From: an uncultured Oscillospiraceae bacterium
Lineage (GTDB): Bacteria; Bacillota; Clostridia; Oscillospirales; Oscillospiraceae
NCBI GenBank assembly: GCA_910585155.1
Contig: CAJUEC010000007.1
Span: 1-64,000 of the forward strand
DNA length: 64,000 bases
Direction of reading: 5' to 3'
How positions within the stretch are numbered: position 1 is the first letter of the stretch; each line of letters begins with the position of its first letter. Position numbers and translations under genes: made by a program. Positions 31,247 to 40,188 of the stretch are shown one piece after another. Under the pieces are notes generated by a model, which was not told the origin of the DNA, did no database searches, and saw only the letters and a list, made by a program, of their open reading frames with translations.

Positions 31247-32335
31247 ATGAATCAAGAGGAACGGCGGGTCCTGGTGGCCATGAGCGGCGGGGTGGACTCC
31301 AGCGTGGCGGCCTGGCTTCTGCGGGAGCAGGGCTACGAGTGCGTGGGGGTCACCATGAAGCTGCTGGGCGCCCTGCCGGCGCAGCCGGAGGACCAGGGCC
31401 GCCCCTGCTGCACCCTGGACGACGCCCAGGACGCCGGCGACGTGGCCCGGCGGCTGGGCATCCTCCACTACACCTTCAATTTTTCCGGCGACTTTGACCA
31501 GCGGGTGATCCGCCCCTTTGTCGCCGCCTATGAGCGGGGGGAGACCCCCAACCCCTGCATCGAATGCAACCGATTTTTGAAGTTTGACCGGCTGTACCGC
31601 CGGGCCCGGGAGCTGGGGTGCGGCTTTCTCGCCACCGGGCACTACGCCCAGATCACCCCTGGGGCGGCGGGCCCCCGCCTGTCCAAGGCGGCTGACCTGA
31701 GCCGGGACCAGAGCTATGTGCTCTACCCCATCCCCCGGGAGCAGCTGGGGCGCACCCTGTTCCCCCTGGGGGGGCTGACCAAGGCGGAGGTGCGGGCCAT
31801 CGCGGAGCGGGAGGGCTTTGTCAACGCCCGCAAGCGGGACAGCCAGGACATCTGCTTCATCCCGGACGGGGACTACCTGGCCTTCATGGAGCGGTACACC
31901 GGCAAAGCCTACCCCCCCGGGGACATCATCGACCAGGAGGGCCGGGTGGTGGGCCGCCACCGGGGGGCGGCGGGGCTCACCATGGGCCAGCGCCGGGGCG
32001 TCGGGGTATCCTCGCCGGGGCGCATCTACGTGTGCGGCAAGTGCATGGCGGACAACACCGTCACCGTGGGGCCGGAGGAGGCGCTCTACTCCACCCTGTG
32101 CACCGTCCGGGACTGGAACTGGCTCATCGACCCGCCGGACCGGCCCTTCCCCGCCTTGGCCAAGACACGCTACCGCCAGCGGGAGCAGCCGGTCACCGTC
32201 ATCCCCGGGGAGGAGCTGGTGCGGCTCCGCTTTGACCAGCCCCAGCGGGCGGTGACCCCCGGACAGGCGGCGGTGGTGTACGGCGGAGACGGCTCCGTCC
32301 TGGGCGGCGGCGCCATCGTCGAGGCGGTCCCCTAG
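31247..32335 (+). CDS. mnmA: tRNA 2-thiouridine(34) synthase MnmA
   Basis: A 362-residue MnmA/TrmU. PP-loop SGGVDSS at 13-19 (ATP), catalytic cysteines C104 (NPCIECN) and C203 (DSQDICFIPDG), and the GHYAQ and MGQRRG segments that contact tRNA. It puts sulfur on U34 of tRNA-Lys, -Glu and -Gln. ATG 31247 follows GAGGAGGG; a longer frame from 31085 would be encoded by the upstream fold-back element. Its TAG stop (32333-32335) is formed at the TA border of the next element. Confidence 0.95.
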   Translation: MNQEERRVLVAMSGGVDSSVAAWLLREQGYECVGVTMKLLGALPAQPEDQGRPCCTLDDAQDAGDVARRLGILHYTFNFSGDFDQRVIRPFVAAYERGETPNPCIECNRFLKFDRLYRRARELGCGFLATGHYAQITPGAAGPRLSKAADLSRDQSYVLYPIPREQLGRTLFPLGGLTKAEVRAIAEREGFVNARKRDSQDICFIPDGDYLAFMERYTGKAYPPGDIIDQEGRVVGRHRGAAGLTMGQRRGVGVSSPGRIYVCGKCMADNTVTVGPEEALYSTLCTVRDWNWLIDPPDRPFPALAKTRYRQREQPVTVIPGEELVRLRFDQPQRAVTPGQAAVVYGGDGSVLGGGAIVEAVP

Positions 32336-32496
32336 GCGCTGTTTGAAAATGGCAATGTGCCCAGCGGCAACGGATTTTTCCGTCAGGCAAGGCGATTTGG
32401 CGCAGAAATACTTTGTGTATTCCAAGGAAAATTGGCAAAGTATGACGGAAAAAGGGCCTCCGTTTGGGCGTGTTGACATTTTTCAAACAAGCCTTA
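32333..32496. mobile_element. 164-bp TA-bounded fold-back element, subfamily A
   Basis: Left GGCGCTGTTTGAAAATGGCA, right GACATTTTTCAAACAAGCCT; core AGAAATACTTTGTGTATTCC. The left TA is the T-A of the mnmA stop codon; the element's first G completes TAG. Confidence 0.85.
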
Positions 32497-32549
32497 GCCC
32501 GCTATCCCGTTTTTCCGCAGGCCGCCCTGCGCGGAGGAGGGCAGCACAG

Positions 32550-32583
32550 ACGGCCCCCGGCCATAGGCCGGGGGCCGTTTTTT
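32550..32583 (+). terminator. intrinsic terminator downstream of mnmA
   Basis: ACGGCCCCCGGCC / GGCCGGGGGCCGT with ATA loop, followed by TTTTTT. The T-run is on the plus strand; it lies just beyond the end of the converging YfhO gene and ends in its stop region. Confidence 0.85.
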
Positions 32584-34894
32584 ACATCCTTTTCCGCCGG
32601 TTCAGTGCCGCCAGTACCAGCCCGGCCGCCGCCAGCGCACCCAGCGCCATGCCCGGGACCAGCCCGGGGGCGGTGTAGCGCAGCTCCACCTGGTGTGCTC
32701 CTGCGGGCAGCTCCAGGGATAGAAAGGCGCCCAGCCAGACGCCCAGCTCCACCCGCTCCCCGTCCACATAGGCCGTCCAGCCCTCCTCGGCGGGGATGGT
32801 GGTGGCCAGCGTTCCCGCCCGGTCCGTCTGGGCCGCCAGCCGCACCCGGCCATTCTTTTCCACCGATATGATCTGTGTGTTGTCCAGCCGCTCCACGGCG
32901 GCGTGGAGCGCCTCCTGGTCCAGCTCCCACAGCCCGCCGCTCCAGGCTTTGGAGGAGCGCACCGCCACCGTCCACGTCTCCCCCGCCGCCGGCGTGCCCA
33001 AGCAGTGGACGCTGGCCGCCTCGCTGCTCCCCAGGGACAGCGCCCGCTCCCCGTTTACCCAAACCTCCCGCAGGCCGTCGGCGGACAGGTCGGCGTAGAC
33101 GGGCTTCCCGCCCCCGGTGAAGGTGAACACCGTCTCCCCCGCCCGGGACTGGGTCTGGGCGGGGACGGGGGCAAACAGCGCCACATTTTCCCCCAGGAGG
33201 CCGGAAAACACCTCGTTTTGCAGCTGGAACGGGGTGCTTCCCACCACCTGGCCGTTGCCCAGGGACACAAACGCCAGGGGCAGCGGGTCCGGATTTTTCC
33301 ACAGCTTCAGCTCCCCCGCCTGCTCCACCAGCGCGTACCCGGGCAGTTCATCCCTGCTGATGACGTAGTTCACCCCAAACAGCGCGTCTGTGGCCGGGGT
33401 GGAGCCGTAATAGGCGCACCACATCCAGGCCTGGGCGAAACCCAGGGCCTTGAGGGTCTGGTTCACATCGTAGCTGTAGAGGCTGCTGTAGTGGGTGATG
33501 CCGGGGTAGCCGAAGGCCAGGGGGCCGTTGTGCCCCCGGTCCTCCGCGGCTCCCACGCGGAAGAAGCCGTCGCCGACGTCCGCCCGGGCGGCCTCCACCA
33601 GCCGGGCGTTGACGGCATAGTCGTCCCGGTACGCCTGATAGGAGGCGGACACAAACTGCCCCTCCAGCCCGCCCAGGAGGAGCCTGGCGTTGAGGCCCAG
33701 CTCCACCAGGGTGAAGGCGGCCAGGGCCAGCGCGGCCCCCCGCCCGGCCCAGGCGCCATTCTCCTCCTCCAGCCGCTCCTGCACCGCGCCCAGGGTCTGC
33801 ACCGCCAGATACAGCAGGACGAAGGACCACAAAAAGCTGTAGCGGAAGGGGAACCAGTTGGGCCGCTGGAAAAAGTGCCAGACCCGGTCCAGGGGGGAGA
33901 GCAGCAGGGAGGCGGTGAGCGCCCCCAGCAGCGCTCCGTGGGCCAGCTTCTCCCGCAGGGGGAACCGGGGCAGGAAAAAGTAGACAGCGGCGAAGATCAG
34001 CGCCGCCGCGCCGCAGAACAGGTAGGGCGGCGCGCCGTAGCCGATGGAGCCGTACTGCCCGCCCCGCAGCTGGCCCAGCAGGTCCAGGGGCTGGCAGGCC
34101 AGCAGCCCGTCATAGCCCACGCTGCCGCCGCTGAACTTGCCGCTGAACATGGCCAGCAGGGTGGGCAGCCACAGCCAGGCCGTCAGCCCCAGGGCACAGG
34201 CCGCCCCCCCGAAAAAACGGGCCAGCGCCCGCCCCAGCGCCTTGGGCTCCAGGCGCAGCGCCGCCAGCCGGGCGCACAGGTACAGCGCGCAGAAGCCCCC
34301 CACCATGTAGGAGATATACCAGGTGGACACAAAGCAGGCCGTCAGCGCCGCCACAAGGGGCCCCGCCCCCCGCCCCGCCAGCACCCGCTCCACCGCCAGC
34401 AGGATGAGGGGCAGCCAGATCAGGCCGTCCAGCCACATGACGCAGATGGAGTACACCATGCTGTAGGACATGAGGGCGTAGCCCAGGGCGCAGACCAGCG
34501 CCGCCCCGTCATGGCCGGGAAAGCGCCGGCCGGCGAACAGGGCAAAGCTCAGCCCCGCCAGCCCCACCTTGAGGACGATGAGCAGCATCAGCCCCACGGG
34601 CATGGCCTCATTTGGCACAAACAGGGTGAGCAGAGACAGGGGGCTGGACACATAATAGGAGAACACCCCGATGTAGGAGGTGCCCAGGGCCTTGGACCAG
34701 GAGAAAAACAGCTCGCCGTTTTTCAGCGCGCAGAAAAACTCCACATACTGGCTGGACATGTCGGACACCAGCACCGTCCGGTCCCCCCAGGGGGCCATGC
34801 CCAGGCAGGCGTAGGCCCACAGCATCACCGCCGCCGGAAGTGCGAAGGCCAGGGCGCGTACCGCCCATCCGGCCCGGTTATTCCTCTTCTCCAT
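32582..34894 (-). CDS. YfhO-family polytopic membrane protein
   Basis: A 770-residue protein with about 12 membrane helices in its first 430 residues, two large extracytoplasmic stretches, and a last helix near the C-terminus (PGMALGALAAAGLVLAAL) followed by RRKRM. The N-terminal SDMSSQYVEFFCALKNGELF and SWSKALGTSYIG blocks are the YfhO signature. YfhO proteins of the GT-C-like type transfer sugars from lipid carriers to cell-wall polymers such as teichoic acids. The gene overlaps the upstream polyprenyl-phosphate glycosyltransferase gene by 17 bp, which fits a two-step pathway: loading of undecaprenyl phosphate, then external transfer. Confidence 0.88.
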   Translation of the reverse strand: MEKRNNRAGWAVRALAFALPAAVMLWAYACLGMAPWGDRTVLVSDMSSQYVEFFCALKNGELFFSWSKALGTSYIGVFSYYVSSPLSLLTLFVPNEAMPVGLMLLIVLKVGLAGLSFALFAGRRFPGHDGAALVCALGYALMSYSMVYSICVMWLDGLIWLPLILLAVERVLAGRGAGPLVAALTACFVSTWYISYMVGGFCALYLCARLAALRLEPKALGRALARFFGGAACALGLTAWLWLPTLLAMFSGKFSGGSVGYDGLLACQPLDLLGQLRGGQYGSIGYGAPPYLFCGAAALIFAAVYFFLPRFPLREKLAHGALLGALTASLLLSPLDRVWHFFQRPNWFPFRYSFLWSFVLLYLAVQTLGAVQERLEEENGAWAGRGAALALAAFTLVELGLNARLLLGGLEGQFVSASYQAYRDDYAVNARLVEAARADVGDGFFRVGAAEDRGHNGPLAFGYPGITHYSSLYSYDVNQTLKALGFAQAWMWCAYYGSTPATDALFGVNYVISRDELPGYALVEQAGELKLWKNPDPLPLAFVSLGNGQVVGSTPFQLQNEVFSGLLGENVALFAPVPAQTQSRAGETVFTFTGGGKPVYADLSADGLREVWVNGERALSLGSSEAASVHCLGTPAAGETWTVAVRSSKAWSGGLWELDQEALHAAVERLDNTQIISVEKNGRVRLAAQTDRAGTLATTIPAEEGWTAYVDGERVELGVWLGAFLSLELPAGAHQVELRYTAPGLVPGMALGALAAAGLVLAALNRRKRM

Positions 34895-35825
34895 GGTCTC
34901 CTCCCTGTTCCCGCAGGATATAGACGGGCCGCCGCTTTACCTCCAGGTAGGTCTTGGCCAGGTACTGCCCCAGAATGCCTATGCAGAACAGCTGCACCCC
35001 CGCCAGGAACAGGATGATGCACACCAGGGAGGGCCAGCCAAAGGCGCTGCCTCCCCACACCAGCTGCCGGACGATGACAAAGACGATGGCGAAAAAGGAG
35101 ACCGCGCACAGCGCCAGCCCCAGCACCGAGGCGACGGCCAGCGGCGCGGTGGAGAAGGCGATGATGCCGTCCAGGGCGTAGACCAGCAGCTTGAAAAAGG
35201 ACCACTTGCTCTCCCCGGCGCAGCGCTGGGCGTTCACCGTCTCCACCCACCTGGTGCGGAAGCCCACCCAGGAGAAGATGCCCTTGGAGAAGCGGTTGTA
35301 CTCGGGCAGGCGCAAAATGGCGTCCACCATCTGCCGGGTCATGAGGCGGAAGTCCCGGGCCCCGTCCACAATCTCGGTCCGGCTCATTTTATTGATGACC
35401 TTATAAAACTGCCGGGCGAACCAGGAGCGGATGGGCGGCTCCCCCTTTCGGTCCACCCGGCGGACGGCGGCGCAGTCCCACGCCCCGCCGCGCACCGCCT
35501 CCAGCAGCTGGGGCAGCAGCTCCGGCGGGTCCTGGAGGTCGGCGTCCATCACCGCCACCAGATCCCCCTTGGCGTGCTCCAGCCCGGCCAGCATGGCCGC
35601 CTCCTTGCCGAAGTTCCGGGAGAAGGACAGCCAGCGCACCCCCCGCTCCCGCCGGGCCAGGGCGCGCAGCGCCTCCAGCGTGCGGTCGGTGGAGCCGTCG
35701 TCCACAAAGAGGTACTCCACCTCCACCTCCGGCAGTCCGGCGCACACCGCCGCCGTGCGGCGGTAGAACTCCTCCACCGCGGCCTCCTCGTTGCAGCACG
35801 GCACAATAATGCTCAGCAGGTCCAT
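34878..35825 (-). CDS. GT2 family glycosyltransferase (polyprenyl-phosphate glycosyltransferase, DPM1/GtrB-like)
   Basis: A 315-residue GT-A enzyme: SIIVPCCNEE at the start, nucleotide-sugar aspartates in FVDDGSTD and VMDADLQDPPELL, the RDFRLM helix, and two C-terminal membrane helices (about 230-255 and 265-290) ending in KRRPVYILRE. This is the layout of enzymes that move a sugar to undecaprenyl phosphate at the inner membrane face. It overlaps the YfhO gene. ATG 35825 follows AAGGAGGAAG. Confidence 0.92.
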   Translation of the reverse strand: MDLLSIIVPCCNEEAAVEEFYRRTAAVCAGLPEVEVEYLFVDDGSTDRTLEALRALARRERGVRWLSFSRNFGKEAAMLAGLEHAKGDLVAVMDADLQDPPELLPQLLEAVRGGAWDCAAVRRVDRKGEPPIRSWFARQFYKVINKMSRTEIVDGARDFRLMTRQMVDAILRLPEYNRFSKGIFSWVGFRTRWVETVNAQRCAGESKWSFFKLLVYALDGIIAFSTAPLAVASVLGLALCAVSFFAIVFVIVRQLVWGGSAFGWPSLVCIILFLAGVQLFCIGILGQYLAKTYLEVKRRPVYILREQGGDHGEEE

Positions 35826-35870
35826 GCTCTTCCTCCTTCGTCCGCCGTCCAGATTGGATCAAATTCCACC

Positions 35871-35912
35871 ATCAAAACGGAAAAAGCGCCAGCCGCGCTT
35901 TTCCGCTTTGAT
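35871..35912 (-). other. hairpin upstream of the glycosyltransferase gene
   Basis: ATCAAAACGGAAAAAGCGC faces GCGCTTTTCCGCTTTGAT. On the minus strand the inner AGCGCGGCTGGCGCT is followed by TTTT, so it could be a terminator or leader attenuator 46 bases before the start. The 200-bp gap to the next gene holds nothing else that I can identify. Confidence 0.4.
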
Positions 35913-36026
35913 GATACCACAGCCCGCAGGCGCTGTCAAATCGGCGGCCTTGTTTTTCCACGCATAGAACGGACCTTTTTTTCACATCCTTTGCTCAGAA
36001 GTCAAACTAGAAAAGAGGTTCACGCC

Positions 36027-37160
36027 ATGAAACGAATTGCCGCCCTTGGGCTGGCGCTGCTGTGCCTGCTCCCCGTCACGGCCTACGCCGCCCCTGCGGA
36101 GGTCACCGCCCCCTCCGCCATTCTGATGGAAAAGACCACCGGCCGCGTCCTCTACGAGCAGGACGCCGAGACCCAGTACGAGCCCGCCTCCGTCACCAAG
36201 GTGATGACCCTGCTGCTGGTGATGGAGGCCATCGATTCGGGCAGCCTGGGCTGGGACGATATGGTCACCGCCTCCACCCACGCCATCTCCATGGGCGGGT
36301 CCCAGATCTGGCTGAAGGAGAATGAGCAGATGACCGTCCGGGACATGGTGAAGGCGGTGACGGTGGTGTCCGCCAACGACTGCGCCGTGGCCCTGGCCGA
36401 GCACGTGGCGGGCAGCGAGGCCGCCTTTGTGGAGCGGATGAACCAGCGGGCCCGGGAGCTGGGCATGGAGCACACCACCTTTGTGAACTGCACCGGACTG
36501 CCCGCCGCCGGCCACCTGACCTGCGCCCACGACATCGCCAGGATGAGCCGGGAGCTGGTCCTGAACCACCCCGCCATCCGGGAGTACACCACCATCTGGA
36601 TGGACACCCTGCGGGACGGCGCCTTCCAGCTGTCCAACACCAACCGGCTCATCTTCTACTACGAGGGGGCCACCGGCCTGAAAACCGGCTTTACAGACAC
36701 GGCGCTGTACTGCCTGTCCGCCACGGCGGAGCGGGACGGCATGGAGCTGATCGCCGTGGTGATGCACGCCCCCACCTCCAACGATCGGTTTGAGAGCTGT
36801 AAAAACCTGCTGAACTACGGCTTTGCCAACTACGCCATCACCCCCGTCTACCCCGACCAGGCCATTCCGCCGGTGGAGGTGCTGCTGGGGCAGCGGGACA
36901 CCGTCCAGCCCGTCACGGCCAGGGAGTGCTCCATCCTGCTGGAGAAGAGCAAGAGCGGGACGGTGACCACCCGGCTGGACCTGGCCCCCCAGGTGGAGGC
37001 CCCGGTGGAGGCCGGCCAGAAGCTGGGCGAGCTGACCGTGCTGGTGGACGGACAGCAGGTGGACGTCATCGACCTGGTGGCCCCGGAGGAGGTTCCCCGG
37101 CTGTCCGTGGGCGGAATCTTCAAGCGGTTCCTCAACACATTGTTCCTCCAGGAAGGGTGA
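36027..37160 (+). CDS. D-alanyl-D-alanine carboxypeptidase (class A low-molecular-weight PBP)
   Basis: A 377-residue secreted peptidase: signal peptide (1-22, cleavage near AYAAP), SxxK motif S55-V-T-K58, SxN motif S115-A-N117, KTG at 219-221, and a C-terminal beta domain (about 285-360) followed by an amphipathic tail (GGIFKRFLNTLFLQEG) for membrane attachment, as in DacF/PBP5. It trims the terminal D-alanine of peptidoglycan peptides. ATG 36027 follows AAAAGAGG. Single gene. Confidence 0.93.
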   Translation: MKRIAALGLALLCLLPVTAYAAPAEVTAPSAILMEKTTGRVLYEQDAETQYEPASVTKVMTLLLVMEAIDSGSLGWDDMVTASTHAISMGGSQIWLKENEQMTVRDMVKAVTVVSANDCAVALAEHVAGSEAAFVERMNQRARELGMEHTTFVNCTGLPAAGHLTCAHDIARMSRELVLNHPAIREYTTIWMDTLRDGAFQLSNTNRLIFYYEGATGLKTGFTDTALYCLSATAERDGMELIAVVMHAPTSNDRFESCKNLLNYGFANYAITPVYPDQAIPPVEVLLGQRDTVQPVTARECSILLEKSKSGTVTTRLDLAPQVEAPVEAGQKLGELTVLVDGQQVDVIDLVAPEEVPRLSVGGIFKRFLNTLFLQEG

Positions 37161-37195
37161 AAAATGCCCGTCTCGCGGTGAGACGGGCATTTTTT
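37161..37195 (+). terminator. intrinsic terminator of the carboxypeptidase gene
   Basis: AATGCCCGTCTC / GAGACGGGCATT with a short loop, then TTTTTT. It begins at the stop codon. Confidence 0.9.
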
Positions 37196-37198
37196 ATT

Positions 37199-37250
37199 CC
37201 TCTTTTACCAGGGCCTCCCCCGCCAGGTAGATATCTCCCGCGCCCTCGTC
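37199..37250 (-). repeat. duplicated 3' end of murC
   Basis: On the minus strand this piece encodes GAGDIYLAGEALVKEE and a stop, matching the murC C-terminus GAGDIYLAGEALVEGS. A 39-base core of the two copies differs at one position. It is separated from murC by a hairpin-rich insert. Confidence 0.8.
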
Positions 37251-37352
37251 GGCACAAGCTCCATATCCCTCGCTTTGGCCTGCGGCCAAAGCTCGCTCAT
37301 TTCGCTGTGCCTCCTCTCCCCACAAAGCCTGAGGGACGGCTTTGCGGGGGCC
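37251..37352. repeat. hairpin-rich repeat between the two murC ends, copy 1
   Basis: Contains CTTTGGCC-TGC-GGCCAAAG and CCCCACAAAGCC ... GGCTTTGCGGGG hairpins around the conserved GCCTCCTCTCCCCACAAAGCC. It aligns along about 100 bp with 50690-50795. Confidence 0.75.
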
Positions 37353-37354
37353 CG

Positions 37355-38725
37355 TTATGAGCCTTCCACCAGCGCCTCCCCCGCCAGGTAGATATCTCCC
37401 GCGCCCACGGTGAGAATCAAATCCCCAGGCTGGGCCAGGCGGCGCAGCTTCTCGGTCACGTCGGCCAGGGTGGGGCAGAACACGCTCCCCGGGATCTCGG
37501 CCGCCAGGTCCGCCGACGAGATGCCCACCTCGTTGTCCTCCCGGGCGGCGAAGATCTCCGCCAGCAGGGTGACGGTGGGCCGCTGGAGCACCTCCACAAA
37601 GTCCCGGAACAGCTCGTGGGTGCGGGAGTAGGTGTGGGGCTGGAAGGCGCAGATCACCCGCCGGTGTCCCAGGGCCTCCGCCGTGTCGAACAGCGCCGCC
37701 AGCTCCCCGGGGTGGTGGGCGTAGTCGTCGCACACCTCCGCGCCGTTGTACATCCCCTTATACTCAAACCGCCGGCCCGGCAGCCGGAAGTCCCGCATGC
37801 CCTCCTCCACCGCCCGCCCGGGCAGGCGCAGGGCGATGGCCGCCGCCGCCGCCGCGATGGCATTTTTCACGTTGTGCATCCCCGGCACCGACAGGTCCAG
37901 ATGGGCGTACTTCTCCCCCTTATAAATCACGTCAAAGGAGCCGAAGCCGTGGGCCATGGACAGGCCCTCGGCGTGGACGTCCCCCCGGTCCACGCCGAAG
38001 GTCATCACGGGCCGGGTCTCCCCCCGCAGGGTGGCCATGGTGTTCTCGTCCTCGCAGTTGGCCAGGATGAGGCCGTTCTCCGGCACCTTGTCGGCAAAGG
38101 CCCGGAAGGAGTGCTCCACATCGTCCAGGTCCTTGAAGAAGTCCAGGTGGTCCGCCTCCACGTTGAGGATCACCGCCACCGTGGGGTAGAAGGACAAAAA
38201 GGAGTTGCAGTACTCGCAGGACTCCAGGATGATGGTGTCCCCGCGGCCCACCCGGTGGCCCGCCTCCAGCAGGGGCAGGGTGCCGCCGATCATCACCGTG
38301 GGGTCGGCCTTTGCCGCCATGAAGATGTGGGTGCACATGGAGGTGGTGGTGGTCTTGCCGTGGGTGCCCGAGATGCACAGGGCATTTTTGTAGTCCCGCA
38401 TGATGGCCCCCCAGGCCTGGGCCCGCTCGAACACGGGGGTGCCCCCGTCCAGCGCGGCCCGGATCTCCGGGTTCTCGTCGTGGACGGCGGCGGTGCGCAC
38501 CACGCAGTCCGCCCCCTCCACGCTCCCGGGCAGGTGGCCGATGACCACCGGGATGCCCAGCCCCCGCAGGTGGAGCACGGTGGCGCTCTCCCGCTGGTCG
38601 GAGCCGGTGACCTTCACCCCCGCCCCGTGGAGCACCTCCGCCAGCGACGCCATGGACACCCCGCCGATGCCCACCAGGTGGGCCCGCTTCCCCGGCTGTA
38701 AATAGTCTCGGATATTCATCTCCAT
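37355..38725 (-). CDS. murC: UDP-N-acetylmuramate--L-alanine ligase
   Basis: A 456-residue Mur ligase that adds L-alanine to UDP-MurNAc in the cytoplasm. N-terminal HLVGIGGVSMASLAEVL with the GSDQRES nucleotide loop, P-loop SGTHGKTT (119-126), middle-domain LESCEYCNSFLSFYP and NVEADHLDFF, and the C-terminal DDYAHHPGELAA. ATG 38725 has GGGGTAATG upstream; ATG 38731 and 38719 are alternatives. The C-terminal coding end has been duplicated downstream (37199-37250). A good sigma-A promoter is located 55 bases upstream. Confidence 0.95.
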   Translation of the reverse strand: MEMNIRDYLQPGKRAHLVGIGGVSMASLAEVLHGAGVKVTGSDQRESATVLHLRGLGIPVVIGHLPGSVEGADCVVRTAAVHDENPEIRAALDGGTPVFERAQAWGAIMRDYKNALCISGTHGKTTTTSMCTHIFMAAKADPTVMIGGTLPLLEAGHRVGRGDTIILESCEYCNSFLSFYPTVAVILNVEADHLDFFKDLDDVEHSFRAFADKVPENGLILANCEDENTMATLRGETRPVMTFGVDRGDVHAEGLSMAHGFGSFDVIYKGEKYAHLDLSVPGMHNVKNAIAAAAAAIALRLPGRAVEEGMRDFRLPGRRFEYKGMYNGAEVCDDYAHHPGELAALFDTAEALGHRRVICAFQPHTYSRTHELFRDFVEVLQRPTVTLLAEIFAAREDNEVGISSADLAAEIPGSVFCPTLADVTEKLRRLAQPGDLILTVGAGDIYLAGEALVEGS

Positions 38726-38780
38726 ACTCATTACCCCATATAAAAACGTGATTCCACGCATTTTCTCCATTTAGCACCTC

Positions 38781-38809
38781 ATTATACAATGCCACACAGG
38801 AAAATGCAA
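38781..38809 (-). promoter_or_regulatory. sigma-A promoter of murC
   Basis: Minus strand: TTGCAT (38804-38809), 17-bp spacer, TATAAT (38781-38786). Confidence 0.75.
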
Positions 38810-38890
38810 CCATAAATCAGTATAGGCGGGGCGGGCGGGGTTTAGACGGGGCGGACGGGCCGCCGGACAAAAAAACATCCTGGCGGGCAC

Positions 38891-39020
38891 GAGGCGCGGA
38901 GCCGTCGTGAGCAGCGCGGATGGAGCGGAGCGAGGAAAAACCGGGTTCCCTGCACACACAGGGAGCCCGGTTTTTTCAAGTCGCAGCGAAGCCGCGCGTC
39001 GCGAACAGGCGCAGCGTGAC
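38891..39020. repeat. GC-rich hairpin unit with terminator-like apical stem
   Basis: Outer arms GCGCGGAGCCGTCGTGAGCA ... and ...GAAGCCGCGCGTCGCGAACA with terminal CAGCGTGAC are shared with 25126-25250. The apical hairpin CCGGGTTCCCTG / CAGGGAGCCCGG (38941-38970) has A5 before and T6 after, so this unit is also a bidirectional terminator. It starts one base from the stop codon of the DUF4097 gene. Confidence 0.82.
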
Positions 39021-39021
39021 A

Positions 39022-40188
39022 TCACCACCTATCGTCCTGGAAATACAGATTGACATCGCCCATGCCGGTCTCGGCCTCCAGCTCGTAGTCCCCAGCTCCC
39101 TTGCGCTCCAGCTTGGTGCCCCGGCTGTCCCCGTTGAGCGTCACGGTGCCCATACCGGTTTTGGCCTCGATGTCCCAGTTCTTCTCCAAACTGCCCATCT
39201 GGGCCTCGATGGTGCCCAGGCCGGTCTTGAGGTCGAACTTGGCGCCGATAAACACCTCGCCCACGCCCAGGGTCACATCGCCCAGGCCGGTCTCCAGGTC
39301 CACCTCGTCGTAGGCGCGGACCTCGTAGCACTGCACGTCGCCCAGGCCCGTCTCGGCCTCTACCTTTTCCGCCACGTACAGGTTGCTGAGGAACACGTCC
39401 CCCAGGCCGGTCTTGACCTTGATCTTATTCGCCATGTCGCCCGTCTCGGGCACGGTGATCACCACATCCATGGCGCTGGCGTCGATGCCAAACATATTTT
39501 TAAAATCGTCCCAGCTGGTGATATTCACATGCCCCGCCGAGCCGCTGTCCCGGATCTTGAGCTTGCCGTCCTTGACCTCCCACCGCAGGCTGTAGCCCCC
39601 CAGGGTGGTGTTGGAGCTGATATACAGGGTGTAGTCGTCCCCCTCGGTCACCGTCACGTTGCCGATGCTGACGTCCACGTCGATCTCGTGGAAGGGCTCC
39701 AGGTATCCGTCCTCCATGGACCAGAAGCCGCCGTCGCCCTCTTCGCTTTCCACGTAGACCGCATCCTCTCTGGCCGTGCCGAATTGGGCCTTGTCCACCT
39801 CTTCCACCACCGCAGTCTGCTCCCCTCTGATGAAGGAGGCCACGTTGCCGCCTACGAAGCTGCCCACCACCTGGGAAAACAACGCTACCGGGACGGCGAT
39901 GAGGGCCAGCACCGCCGCCGTCACGCCCAGGGCGATCCAGGGCCACCGCTTTCTCTTCCTGGGCGTCCAGTGGTCCGCCTGCTCCTGGCTCACGAAGCCG
40001 CCCTCCACCGCCAGCCGGCAGGACAGCGCCCAGGGGTCCCCCAGCTCCCGGATCACCTCGGCCTCCCGCTGGGGGCCGGCCTCCTCAAAATATTCCGCGT
40101 AGTAGCGCAGGATGTCCTGCCGCTCCCGCTCGGGCACCCAGCGGGACAGCCCTTCCGCCAGCTCAGCCAAATAGGTAAGTTTGTCCAT
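39022..40188 (-). CDS. DUF1700/DUF4097 membrane-anchored protein
   Basis: A 388-residue protein: an N-terminal helical DUF1700 part (1-75, LAEGLSRWVPERERQDILRYY... EVIRELGDPWALS), one membrane helix (about 82-105), and an extracytoplasmic right-handed beta-helix with repeated KTGLGDV / ETGLGDV / KTGMGTV strands (DUF4097, 165-385). Its gene overlaps a PadR regulator gene by 26 bp, the standard arrangement of PadR-DUF1700-DUF4097 operons in Firmicutes, which are linked to envelope stress. Biochemical role unknown. ATG 40188 follows AGGAGGACGAG. Confidence 0.85.
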   Translation of the reverse strand: MDKLTYLAELAEGLSRWVPERERQDILRYYAEYFEEAGPQREAEVIRELGDPWALSCRLAVEGGFVSQEQADHWTPRKRKRWPWIALGVTAAVLALIAVPVALFSQVVGSFVGGNVASFIRGEQTAVVEEVDKAQFGTAREDAVYVESEEGDGGFWSMEDGYLEPFHEIDVDVSIGNVTVTEGDDYTLYISSNTTLGGYSLRWEVKDGKLKIRDSGSAGHVNITSWDDFKNMFGIDASAMDVVITVPETGDMANKIKVKTGLGDVFLSNLYVAEKVEAETGLGDVQCYEVRAYDEVDLETGLGDVTLGVGEVFIGAKFDLKTGLGTIEAQMGSLEKNWDIEAKTGMGTVTLNGDSRGTKLERKGAGDYELEAETGMGDVNLYFQDDRW

